This document shows positions 25,001-35,385 of a DNA stretch of 64,000 bases, in pieces. Where the stretch lies: NCBI GenBank assembly GCA_948567375.1, contig OX419757.1, forward strand, positions 43,400,001 to 43,464,000, given 5' to 3'. A model generated the notes under the pieces. That model made no database searches, had not been told where the DNA came from, and worked only from the letters and a program-made list of their open reading frames with translations. The stretch's first letter is position 1, and each line of letters begins with the position of its first letter. Source of the DNA: Lunularia cruciata. Its lineage: Eukaryota > Streptophyta > Marchantiopsida > Lunulariales > Lunulariaceae. Both the position numbers and the translations under genes were made by a program.

Positions 25001-25839
25001 TGGGTTTGAAAGCCGAAGAAGAAATAAACATCAGATTGGATTAATAACCGATTTGAGATTTGAATAGGCAGATATGAAGAGGTGCATTGTCATTTCGGAT
25101 CTGTAGGTTTGTAGAGTCAGAAGGAAAAGGTGCATTAGGAAGATAATTGTCGATTGTTTCACTACTTAAGAGTGGCATTCGCAGTCTTATGTTGTTCAGT
25201 GCTCATAATTTCTAAGAATAGATAAAGCGAAGTGCTATAGAGTAGTGCTCATTGCTTGAGCTTGATTTTGAGTATCAACTTTGCAATTGTGTTTGTGAGT
25301 GTGTGGAGAAATTCAAAGTGCAAGTAAGTGTGCTTGTTGGATGTTGGATTCCGCAGCCTTGATCTTCATTCTGTGTGTTTGATCTTGAGTGAAGTGCAAT
25401 CAAAGCAATTCCTTGACAGATCTAAGAGGAATTGTAGTGTTGGTAGTATTTTGCATTTGTCAGTGCAGTGAAAAGTTGATGTGAAGCAATTTTGATCAAA
25501 GAAGTTGTGCCTTTAGTGGAAGGGTGGAAGACAATTTTGAGGCAAAGTCATTTTGCAGTGAAGTGCTATTTTTGGGAGAGCTTGAATCATCACAATCAAG
25601 ATTGTTTGGAAAGAATTGAAGGAGTTGTGATTTAGAATGTTAAGTTGTGACAAGATTGAGAATCAATGCTTGTTACTCTCTTCAGGGTGTGGTTTCTACT
25701 TGAGAGATTAAAGACGCAACCAAGTAGAACTACATGTTACTGTTTGACTTTGTATTTGACCAATTCTGACTCATATCTTTGCGGGAACAAACTTTACTTA
25801 CCCGATTACCGCAAAAGTGATATTTGTCGGGTTGTCACA
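22061..25839 (+). mobile_element. Coiled-coil LTR family, copy 2 (complete solo unit, 3779 bp)
   Basis: Starts TGTGGTACCCACATTTTT and ends GGGTTGTCACA. The flanks on both sides are one methyltransferase gene, which reads on across the unit, so both ends are precisely fixed by the interruption. A near-perfect 5-bp duplication (AACTG/AACGG) flanks it. No shorter direct repeats are seen at its two ends, so the unit itself behaves like a solo LTR. This agrees with the copy at 30022-34549, which is followed by a primer-binding site and gag. It contains one long reading frame (22477-25044) and about 800 bp of non-coding 3' sequence. Confidence 0.75.
22477..25044 (+). pseudogene. LTR-borne coiled-coil protein, copy 2 (one frame, nine stops)
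   Basis: A single frame of 856 codons, closed by TAA at 25042 and broken only by nine in-frame stops: TAG at 22732, 23113, 23365, 23986, 24118 and 24421, TGA at 22825, 23134 and 23830. No frameshift is needed. The start codon is unclear; an ATG at 22463 is in another frame. Codons about 50-300 form the conserved N-terminal domain (IWRLDVIARIKVLSRLRI, NGYKVESYKDPIKRGIVSA, VPFAAHFYLKLNLL). Codons about 300-480 are acidic and low in complexity. From about 500 to 790 it is a long coiled coil with heptad-like leucines. The C-terminal part has the conserved ETRLHKLNFLVQETR and VEDNITIRLDLVKLEIDKLW tracts. Not recognised as any named family; a Gag-like or chromatin-binding role would be a guess. Confidence 0.75.
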
Positions 25840-25844
25840 AACGG
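25840..25844. other. Target-site duplication, right of coiled-coil LTR copy 2
   Basis: AACGG following GTTGTCACA; partner of AACTG at 22056-22060. Confidence 0.55.
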
Positions 25845-27130
25845 TGAGTCCCAAACAAGTCCAGGTCCTCCTTCTTGAAAAGCATAAGAGCCTAGGAAAC
25901 TCATGAGTGTGGGAAATGTGGCTCTAGGCTGTCCAACTAGGTTCACCACTGCCATAGGTGACCTATTAGCCACTACCATTGTCTAAGATTGATGCTCAAC
26001 ATCCAAGATATCATCAACAAGGATGTGGTCAAGTCATTGAATCCCATCATAAGCACGCTATAGAACCTCTTTGGGTAAGAGGTTTGTCCACCAAAGATGA
26101 AGACAATGAGCTCGTGATCCCACTCTGGCTGCATCTAACAATACATCAGGTCCCATCCAAGAATGGACCTGATGTGTACTTGCCACCACTCTAGTTCAAG
26201 AATCACCCATCAAAAGAACATTCTCTAAAAGGTAAGCTGGAGAAATAGACTAATGAATCTGGAGATGTCATAGTATCCGTAACATCTCCCAAAACACACC
26301 AGAATAAGGATCCTAAAGACCCAAACCTCTACTAGCATGTGTATGTTCCTGACATGGCTATCCAAAAATCACCAAGTGAATGGGCCCATGTCTCTCTAGA
26401 TCATGCGCCCCCAATGAAGAAATGTTTGCTGGTAGGGCCTTCTGGTAACCTTTGATTGTTGACATCAGTAATAACTCCAGATATTGATAGGCCAAGTGTG
26501 CCACATGATGTAGAGAGACTTACCTAGTAGTCTCATCTCTCTCTACATACAGGTACCTCTATACTCGTATACCCACCTGTAATACCCAGCTAGTCCGGTG
26601 CTGATCCCACCAAACAACTCCAATAGGCATATTCCCTCTATTGGATACTGCCAAGCAATGAGTGTGGAATCTAGAGGTGTTAAAGTAAGTGACTCTAGCG
26701 GCTCATCCTCACACTCATCTCTTGATGGTACAAAGGCTCCACTCCAAGCCAACTGCATCAACTGATCCACATGTTGCTTCAATGCCTCCTCTGAACTCCA
26801 CAATGGAACATCCAAGGTGGATGGAACAATCCCACTCATACTCCAAAGCCGAGTGATCTCCTCTGGTACTGGAGTATCCTCTGCATGGGTGTTCCCCTCC
26901 AACAAGTCACCTGGCAAAGCAATTGCACCATTGAAAACTAAAACTGATGCTGCCCTGGTCTTTGACCGTAGTGAGCCAAGACTGCCACTACTGAAGCGTA
27001 TTGGTAGGCAACATACCCGTTCCTCATCAAACTGCCAACCAGGTCCATAGGAGGTTGTCTCCTCCCAATAGTCAATGCTGAAACCCATGGGGTATAACAT
27101 TGCTCCCCCAACTAGCACATCATATGACTC
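25840..27130 (-). pseudogene. Retrotransposon cytosine-5 DNA methyltransferase (gypsy B), N-terminal and central part
   Basis: Minus strand, after the protease. The open block 27118-26543 begins with a family-specific segment (VESYDVLVGGAMLYPMGFSI, just upstream and into the block) and ends in methyltransferase motif I (GICLLELFGGISTGL) near 26600. A frameshift follows. Motif II is read as YLYVERDE at 26532-26555. Next comes GAHDLERHGPIHLVIFG, a stop where tryptophan is expected (26358-26360), and motif IV PCQ at 26349-26357 with the catalytic cysteine present. LLENV (motif VI) lies near 26220, and LLDAARVGSRAH (target-recognition region) near 26120. LGSYAFQEGGPGLVWDS is at about 25900-25850. 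The order resembles DRM/DNMT3-type rearranged enzymes less than I can prove, but motifs I, II, IV, VI, IX and X are all visible. It is interrupted by the LTR at 22061-25839. Confidence 0.7.
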
Positions 27131-28360
27131 AACTATTGTCGCAATAGCCTAAGCTCTCACCACCAAGCTATCAGTCGGATGACTAGGCTGAACTTGGACA
27201 ACAAGCTCCCCACGGGTGATGTATTGTGTCAAACCACCACCCAGAGATGTCTGGATCTGAAATGGACACCTCTCCACATCGGTCTTCCGTAACTCCAGAC
27301 CAACAACTACAGCCTTCCCCAACATTAGGGGCTGCGCACCAAAGTCTAACAAGACTCTCTGTGGTGTATAGACCTTCCTTGAAGGTCCCACCAAACGGAA
27401 AATCACCCTTTGGTTATCCAATAGGACAACACTAGGTGTAAACCGTGCCCTCTCAAAGACTCCTCCAGTCTAGCCACTACCGCCTGCCACAAACCACTGG
27501 TCGCTGAACGGATCCCATGCTCTTCAACCAAGTCAGCTCCACTACCAACCACCTCTGCTTTAGTAGTAGGAACCCCACCATCCTTACTCTCACACAACAT
27601 GGAAACCAACCAGAATACTGGGGCTAGGTCAACTCTCAATGTAAACATATCACTTGCCAAAAACAGAGGACACCGCATAATCAGCTGAGCCGCCCCCAAC
27701 ATCATGCTAGACTCAGTCTATGTAGTAGTAGGTGGCTTACTAGCAAGTAGTCCATCATGCACTCCCTCACCACCTACCATACCTGCATTGGGACGTCTAG
27801 GAACAAAGGATGTCATCTGCAATGCCTCATATAGCGTGAAAGATTGGGGAAGTCTAACCTGTCTCCCAACCTCTCCTTTCTATGGGTCCAACTCCACCGA
27901 TGCTCCTCTAGGCTCTGGAGCACATACTGCACTCCTAGTTACTACTGCAGATGCATCCACCTGTGTTGCTCCGCACATGAAGTCCAAAGCATCTCTATCA
28001 CCGTCATATGAGGTGGACGCCTCAGCACCTGAATCTGATCTCCTCTGAGCAATAGTCATACTAGCCAATCTTTGCTCCAACTGCTCTATCCGAGTAGCCA
28101 TAGTTGTATCAAAAGTAAGGGCAGGTACTGCACCCCTACTAGGTGTAGATCTTCTACCACCACCTCTACCACCTTGTCCTCCATGAACTAAAGGTCCTCT
28201 ACTACCTGCTATAGCAGCCCTACCACTCCGTAATTCCGGGTGTAGGTCAAAACATCGGTCACTAGTTTGACCAAATCTGTGGCAATGCTCACACTGCCTC
28301 TATGCTGGCTCTGATGCACCTAAGGTATCAGGTCCACTGCCCTGAGTACACTCTCTTAGA
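27131..28360 (-). pseudogene. Gypsy B gag 3' part and aspartic protease, degenerate
   Basis: Colinear with gypsy A (2649-3880). From 28340 downward come the gag zinc-finger remnant, an RIEQLEQRLASM coiled stretch (28101-27880), a TMLGAAQLIMRCPLF tract (27705) and the protease at 27421-27149. Here the catalytic D-S-G reads D-F-G (27339-27347, LLDFGAQPLMLGK), so this copy could not cleave. The following RGELVVQVQPSHPTDSLV tract leads into the methyltransferase. On its right side it breaks at 28360, where sequence of the next retrotransposon begins. Confidence 0.7.
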
Positions 28361-30021
28361 GTACCAGTGGTTTGGACCCAAGGTACTTCAGGTTTACCTA
28401 CCTTGGCTTGAATTAGATCCTCTACCTTGGATCAAATGTCAACCACAAATATTGGAGGTTTTATTTTTGGGTCTACCTCCAAATGAAGAGAGTTTCCTTT
28501 TGTCCTTCACCTCAATCATTTGGATCTTAAAATCCACAAAATCTTCAATAAGAGTCTCTAGCTTAGTGTCCATTTTATATACACTTTTAGCTATAGGAGT
28601 CATTACTTTCTTTCCTCTTTACCTTCTTGTTCTCCTTGGCTTAACATCTTGTTTCAATTCTGAAGAAGAACTTCAAGAGGAGAGGAGGTACTCAAGAAGC
28701 TATTAAACTTCAACAAGAGGAGGTACTCAAGAAGCTCTTCTTCTTGGCTTCTTGCCTTTCTTCTCCTAGTTTCTTTGGTTACCAGCTGATTGAGAGTTTT
28801 TCACCTCATATTGGGTGTTGTGTTTGAGTACCTTGTCAAGGGCGTTACATTCCTCTCCTTGGCAAAGATACAAATCTCAAGTGATAATCTACTAAAAAAA
28901 TAGGTAATGGCTTGGGCATCAAAGTAACCCACCACATTGGATTGCTTTGGCACTTAGTTTAACAAAGCCATCAACCACTCAGAGTAGTCTCTTAACTTCT
29001 CATTCTTGCCTTGGTCCAAATGATTGAGTGCAACAAAGATACTTGTATCATAATCAACTTCCTTGAATTGTTCCAAGAAAAGTTGTCCCAAAGATCTATC
29101 CAATTGGTTGGCTTGAACTCCTTCTGAGTTACTTGGGTATACTAGCTCCTTGCTTTCTTCCATAGTAGACTTGGGAAAATTCACATTCAATCTATAGAGT
29201 TGTGCTCCTTGTTGGCAAAGGAGATTACTTTAAACTCCTTGATAAATTCATCAAGGCATTCAACATGTTCCATTCCCTTTTACTTTTAGTAAGCTTGTTA
29301 CCAATAGAGAAAAAAGTCATGTTGTAAGTCTGATAAAAAGGCTATGATGGTATTGAACTTGGTTGACCTGAGGTACTTGTTGGTGATTGGGCTTCATTTT
29401 CAGGCCAAGGGTCCCAAATTATCAAATTTAACATTAGATCTTCATCGAGCGGTACTTCAATTGGAGGTACTTTGACATCAACCCGTATTTGAGGAAAAGC
29501 ATTGGTATCATCAAATTGCTCTTCAAGATCCCAATGAACTATTTGGAGGATCATATGTAAGATACATTGATGCTCTTTTCATGATTTGTGAAAAGACATC
29601 TATGTTGTCTTTCCGCAAATAAATTCCTTCCAGTAATCGGCTCCCTTAATAGTTTTGGGGAAGTCAATGTGTTGTGTCTCAATAAATATTTTTGCATGCT
29701 TGCATCTTTCTTTCTCTTGGGATGAGGAGGTGTAAAGTGGTCTTTCCACCCGGATTCTTGATTCTTCTTTTTGAGTGCTTGCAAGCTTCTTGTACTTCAT
29801 GAAGAAGTTGGAGATCCAATGCCTCTTTCTCAAATTATTCAAGATTGAGTTTGCTCTTCTCACATTCTTCTTCTTTGTGTTGTAAAGTTCTTTTATGAGC
29901 ACTCTCTTCCCACTTTTTTCTTGATGCAAAAATTCATATTTGATGGACAAGCAGCTTTCAATTTGGCTTCCTATTCTTCCACTCCCAAGATTTCTATCCC
30001 CGGCAGTGGCACCAAAAATCA
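28361..30021 (-). mobile_element. Internal 5' region of coiled-coil-LTR retrotransposon (PBS and gag)
   Basis: Follows the LTR at 30022 on the minus strand. After the primer site there is a coding block 29985-29600 (basic, lysine-rich), then 29554-29342 with a PPIEVPLDED tract. A gag-capsid-like segment lies at 29190-28954 (FLEQFKEVDYDTSIFVALNH, then LDQGKNEKLRDYSEWLMAL), typical of plant gypsy gag where short residues precede a SVxEF/DYSE box. Beyond 28950 frames decay (tracts LETLIEDFVDFKIQM near 28560). Protease and pol are absent; the element is cut at 28360 by gypsy B sequence. Probably Athila/Tat-like, judged from the primer site. Confidence 0.6.
29997..30014 (-). other. Primer-binding site next to the coiled-coil LTR
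   Basis: Minus strand TGGTGCCACTGCCGGGGA, 7 nt inside the LTR end (...TTGTCACA). It closely resembles the TGGCGCCGTTGCCGGGGA site found after the 5' LTR of plant Athila/Tat-type gypsy elements (from memory). This is the key evidence that the unit at 30022-34549 is an LTR. Confidence 0.65.
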
Positions 30022-30989
30022 TGTGACAACCCAACAAGTATCACTTTTGCGGTAATCAATAAGTAATTGTTTGTTCCCACATAGATACTAGTAAAAAATG
30101 GACACGTACAAAGTAAAATATCACAAAGCAATTCTTCTTGGTTGCATCTTGAACTTCTTGGGTAGAAACCACATCCAAAAGAAATAAAAAAGCACTCAAT
30201 TGTAGTCTTGTCATAAAAAAACAACACCCATAATCACAATTCTTCAAATCCTTTCCAAATTGGTATAGTTTGTCATGATTCAATTCTCCCAAAGAAGGCT
30301 ACTTCACCATGAAAAGACTTCACCTCGTAAATGTGTTCTACCCTTCTATTAAAGGTACAACTTCCTTAATTGAAATTGCTTTGCATCAATCTAGCACTCT
30401 GATCACAAATGCAAAATACTACCAACACTATGATTCATCATAGATTTGTCAACATATTGCCTTGATTGCTATCCACTCAAGATCAAACACACAGAATGAA
30501 CATCAACACTATAGAATCCAACATCTAACACTCATTGATTGCAATTAATGACTGTTAGATGTTGGATATTAGATCCAGGGTTCCAACGTTAGTGTTAGAA
30601 GTTTAGGGTTTAGTGTGTGGAGAAGTTGAGTGTTCTCCACACACAAACACACACACATAGGATTGATACTCAAAATTAAACCAAAACAACAAGCATTGAG
30701 TTATAACACTTTGCTTTACTCAACTTCAAAAATATGAATACTGAACAACAGTACACTATATATGCCTTTTTAAAATAGGCAGCACACTTCAAAAATTATC
30801 TAAACTACCTAAACTGCTCAATTGCTACTTACAAATCTCTAGATTCAAAGTGTCACTTTACTTCTTCATATCTACCTCTTCAGATCTCAAAGCCATATTC
30901 CTAATCCAATCCAATGTCTACTTCTATTTCAGCTTCTACACCCAATGTGTCTTCAAGCATCTCCTACACTTTAGATCTATATACTATTG

Positions 30990-33900
30990 CTATTTCTTCT
31001 TCTATTCTTAATACCTCTTTAGTCTAATGTTGGAATCAGCAATATACTAACTACATTCTCCTTCTCTACTGTGGCTCCTTCAATGGACTCAAGTAATTCA
31101 CCCAAAGTCACCTGCACTCTGATATCAACTACTTCATATTTGGTTTCTACCTTCACACTATTGCAAAGTTCATCTAATTTAGATCTAACTAAGTCTAATC
31201 TAAGATAGACATTGTCTCCTACTTTTGTCATCTTCCAATCTACTCTCTCTCAAGTGAATCAAAAGTTTATTCAATTTGGTCTCCTTTGCTTTTCTCTTTC
31301 TTATTTCCTACACAAGCAACTTCAACTCATGCAATCTCAATTCCTCCATCTTCACCTTGGCTTTAGTACTCAACATCCCCTTCATCCTCCCAACGAGCTC
31401 TCCTATTGATATGTAATACCCATTTGTGCATGTGTGTGGTATTGTGATATTTAGCTTGGTATTACAAGTACTTGAGAGATATTATTAATATAGAGATGAA
31501 GGATGGTTCTACATTAGTCATGATTAGCTAAAGTTAGTCATAGCTAAGATAGAGGGGACCTTACTTTAGAGGAAGTGGAAAAGATGAGCACCACTATTTT
31601 GGATTCTAGTATGTTGACTTGGTATTGTTCCTAGGTGTTTGGCTTTGAGGAAAGAGTTCAGAACTCTTGGGCCCGTAAGCCTTTTTGTTTTGGATTCTTC
31701 TATAGTCCAAGGATAACCCATGTGAAAGAATCCTTGACTGAGTGGTTGGGTCAAGAGAAGATCATATGCTAGTGGAATATGCCCATGTGAATGGATATTC
31801 CTTTCTACTTTTTGACTTTACTTGACTTAAGTCTAGTAACTTGAGTTACTACGGCAATTAGTAACTTTGGTGTGTAACTATTTCACAAGTATAAACAAGG
31901 GATGAGGAGGTACTCATCGTCCTTTCATTTGCAACTATCTCTCTCTCATTGAGTTCTTTAGTGAGCAATGTCTTGAGTCTTGGAGTGTTAGCCTTGGAGG
32001 AGTATGATGGAGTTGTGGTTCCTTGCCTTCTTAGTCCATGGTGCGCTACCATAATAGTCGTCAGAGGTTCATCCTGAGTGAGAGATAGGCTAACTCACAG
32101 ATCTTGATATCTTCTCTGGAACTAACTCCTCCCAAGTCCTCTGTGCTTCCAATTTTTTCCAGTATATCTTCAACTCTTCTTTAAATTTTGCTTCAACGCT
32201 TCCTTCTCCTTTGCGTAGTAAAAAAGCTAAGCTTCTACATTAATGATCAGACCTCTTAACCTTTCTTCTTCTTGATCTCTACTCAATAATTTGCATTGCC
32301 ATGTCCGATCCTTCTTTGTTGCAACCAACCTCAATTTCTCCAACTCCTACTCCCTCACCATTGTAATGGCTTTTGAGCACATTGTATCAACTTGCACTTC
32401 ATTGAATTCTCTCCTCAACTTCTTGAATGCTACTTTTTGGTCCTTCAACTCTTTAGCTAGTTATTCAAGATCACCACCATGCTTCACAAAATTCTCATGC
32501 AGATTCTTAGAGTTGTTCTTCCAAAGTACCACATCCACCCAAAGTACTTCAGCTTCCTCTTCTCCTTGGTTTAACTTTTCCTTCAACTGCAAGACCTCCA
32601 TGCTCATGCACTTTACTACATGCAACTACTTCAGGATGATCTTGTTGTATCTCTTTCCTCTTCTTCTACAACTCTAGCAATAAATAGCAAGCAAACAATT
32701 TTTGACAAATAACTTACTCCTTTTTACTCTTCTTCTTCCTCCTCTCCATCTTTGGCTTTAGTTGGCTCTACTAGTGCCTTACCCCAAAGTCTAAGTTGTC
32801 TTATCTTCAAATTGATTCCCTTTGAGCTTTCTTCTTCTCCCTTGGCTTTGCTCGTTCCTACCATTGCAAGTTGTAGACTTCTGTTTGATCTCACTTCCCA
32901 TGGAAACACAAGTACTGGCTCTTATTCTCTCTCCCCTAGAATATCTACCTTGGGCAACTCCAAGTATTGGCTATCTCTTCCTTCCATGCATTCAATTTGT
33001 GCATGGAACTCCCAATCATCTTCCTCAACCCCTTCTTCAACCAATTGCTGAACTTTGGGTTCTTGATCACTTCATTGCTCAACTCCTTACTCTACAATGT
33101 GAGCTCTTCCTCTTCTTCGTCTTATGAGTCTTTGTTTTTAAACTCGGCCTCTTGTTCAGGTTTTGCACCTGATGATAGGTCCACTACCGCCATCCTCACC
33201 TTGAGTTCAGTCACCTAGTCTTTTATGGTTGAATTGGTGATACTACCTCTTGGGGTCTACCCTGCTTTCTTGGCCTCAGAATACTCACCGCCACTATCTT
33301 CTCCTACCCCATCTTGGCAAAGTGTTCATCACTTCCTTGGATCTGCCTTATGTAGAATTGCTTGTCTACATCTACCTCTTTATGTAGATTGGGGTGAAAG
33401 TGTAACCCCATCTTCTCCTTCTCCTCCAAACTGAGGAGATTCAATCCCAAATAGAAATGGGCTGTGAATGGCATGAAATAGTGGGGTGGTAGGTTCATTC
33501 TCCAATTCCCAATCATTTACTCCACTCTCTGACAAAAGCACTTTGCCCAATTCACCTTTTTGCATATAACATTTGATGAAAAAATACCGCCTATTGCCTC
33601 ATTACATAGGTTGTTTGCTCTAACTTAAACATTGCCATCAGACCTCAAAAATAATTTGCTTTATTGGGTCTTTATAATTATGCACCTTGTATCCATTCTT
33701 TGTGTGAGGAGCATTGAAGGAATTCCTCACCTTTGCGGTCTCTTCCCATGAATCACACTTCCAATAGAAGGTAGTCACCTCCTGCATCTCCAGCTTCTCT
33801 CTCCAAGACTAATTTCCAATTTGACTCAGTCCATTGAGCCAGATTTTCTCTCTTCTCCTAGGTCTTGGGACCATCTTTGCAGTTACTAGTAACTATTTCT

Positions 33901-34145
33901 GCCATGAAACTTGGAAAACTTAAGTTCCAATTCCATGCCAAAAAAGTGATCCAAAGTCTACTCAAGACTATAATCCTTGCCAGTACATCTAGTCTCCAAA
34001 TTGCAAGATCCTTCACCGTAAGTGAGTGACTCTGCCTATTGCCTTTTGTTGGCATCATGTGTTTTCTAACCCTCAGTCTTTGAAATATCAAACCCTTGCC
34101 TAGACTCAAGATTCTAACTCCTTGAGGAAAAAATTTAAGAGGCAT
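30990..34145 (-). pseudogene. LTR-borne coiled-coil protein, copy 3 (heavily decayed)
   Basis: Minus strand from an ATG at 34145. The N-terminal domain is recognised at 34145-33858 (DLAIWRLDVLARIIVLSRLW, then FLAWNWNLSFPSFMAEI) and at 33516-33304 (LPPHYFMPFTAHFYLGLNLL). The coiled coil is scattered in several frames between 32700 and 32100. The solo LTR at 31412-32099 interrupts it. The C-terminal tract NVYLRLDLVRSKLDELCNSV is read at 31219-31160. Many frameshifts and stops: the most decayed of the four copies. Confidence 0.65.
31412..32099 (+). repeat. Solo LTR, TGTAATACCC family (688 bp)
   Basis: Complete: starts TGTAATACCCATTTGTGC and ends CTAACTCACA. It lies in the coiled-coil region of LTR copy 3, in opposite orientation. 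The flanks (TGATA left, GATCT right) share only GAT, so the target duplication has drifted. Comparison with copy 1 near 265-275 shows the host sequence is otherwise continuous. A decayed TATA box lies near 31890. Confidence 0.75.
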
Positions 34146-34549
34146 AGGATATTATCTTGGCATTTCAGAACTTCCTCAACAAAGTCTTATTCTTATTGTG
34201 TTATGCTGGGCATTCATTCTTCAACTGATCTTCAATTGACACTCATAGATTTAATTGTCTTGTTCTTGTCACTCTCAATTTTATCTTCATCATGAAGTAG
34301 CCATTTTTCCTTGATTATACCTTCTTGATTTGTTTGGCCCAATGGAAAGTGGTTATAATTTCTTTGGATCGGATTGATCTGTCTGATGCAAAGTATCTTA
34401 CCTTGGATCTACCACCCTATAAGTCCAATCTGAGTCCAATTGGATCCAAACACATGATTCTTCTCTTGTCTTCTCTATTTGGCTTCCATCTGGCTTTAAC
34501 AATACACTTCTTTAAAACTCATCAAAAGCAAAATAATATGTGTACCATA

Positions 34550-35385
34550 CATATCTTGTGAATTTTTAGGTATTAAATGACTTCCATTTCTTATCCTAAA
34601 ATTTTCAATTGAAGTTCTCTATTATCATTGTACTAGTAATTCATTTACTTTAAAGCAAATTGTACAAATCAAAACATCATGATAAAGCATCCGAGGAATA
34701 TCACTTGAAAGATCCTCATATTTCAATTTGTACATAGGGTTGAAAGGTAATTAAGGTTGGTTTATTGATATTTAGTATCAGACCATGCCAAATTGGACAA
34801 GAGATATTGATTTGTAAAGAAACATTACAAATCAAATTGACTTGTGTTATGGAAAGTTTTATGAGATTAGATTATTGGTAGTCAATATTACACAAGTTCA
34901 AATTGGACATGAACATCAAGAAATGGATCCAAGAGTTAGTACACTGTTTGCCCAAAATGAAAAGAAAAAGAAAATATTGAGCTTGGTAAAACATACCCTC
35001 TTGCTTTATTAAAGCAAGGGGACATTCTAGGTGGCCAAGAAGAGAGGAAATAGGGAGTCTTAATTCTCATTTTCTAGGTACCCTAGAGATTTAGTGTGTT
35101 TTTTTAACTAGCAAAAACCCTCTAGTCATAAAAACATTTGAACAATATTGAAGTACAAGGTGGTCCTTCATCTTGACAAATATTCCTTTAATAATAGAAA
35201 TCATATTGCATAGATATCAAATGTTAGGGAGAGGGAATTACGACGTTGAGTAAGTCAAGATCATCAAAGAATTTTAAATTCCAAAAACTATAAATATAAG
35301 GGAATTTTGAGCCTTTCTAGGTTATGTGTACTAGTACAAAAGATTAGTTGTTACATAATTATCAGACCCTCACTTATGAAGTTGT
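34550..35385. other. Intergenic stretch between coiled-coil LTR copies 3 and 4
   Basis: AT-rich. No frame, repeat or transposon end was recognised. The last five bases (GTTGT, 35381-35385) form the left target duplication of copy 4. Confidence 0.5.

Larger units (their letters stand above)
30022..34549 (-). mobile_element. Coiled-coil LTR family, copy 3 (5' LTR, with nested solo LTR)
   Basis: Minus-strand copy. It ends at 30022 (plus strand TGTGACAACCC, the complement of GGGTTGTCACA) and starts near 34549 (TATGGTACACAT, a decayed TGTGGTACCCAC). Subtracting the nested solo LTR 31412-32099 leaves about 3.84 kb, matching copies 2 (3.78 kb) and 4 (3.72 kb). It is the only copy followed by a primer-binding site and gag. 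Confidence 0.7.

Noticed and set aside
22061-25839. Coiled-coil unit as a DNA transposon with terminal inverted repeats
   Set aside because: The ends (TGTGGTACCC and the complement of GGGTTGTCACA) share only short imperfect similarity. The primer-binding site and gag after copy 3, and the 5-bp duplications, fit an LTR better. Not fully excluded.
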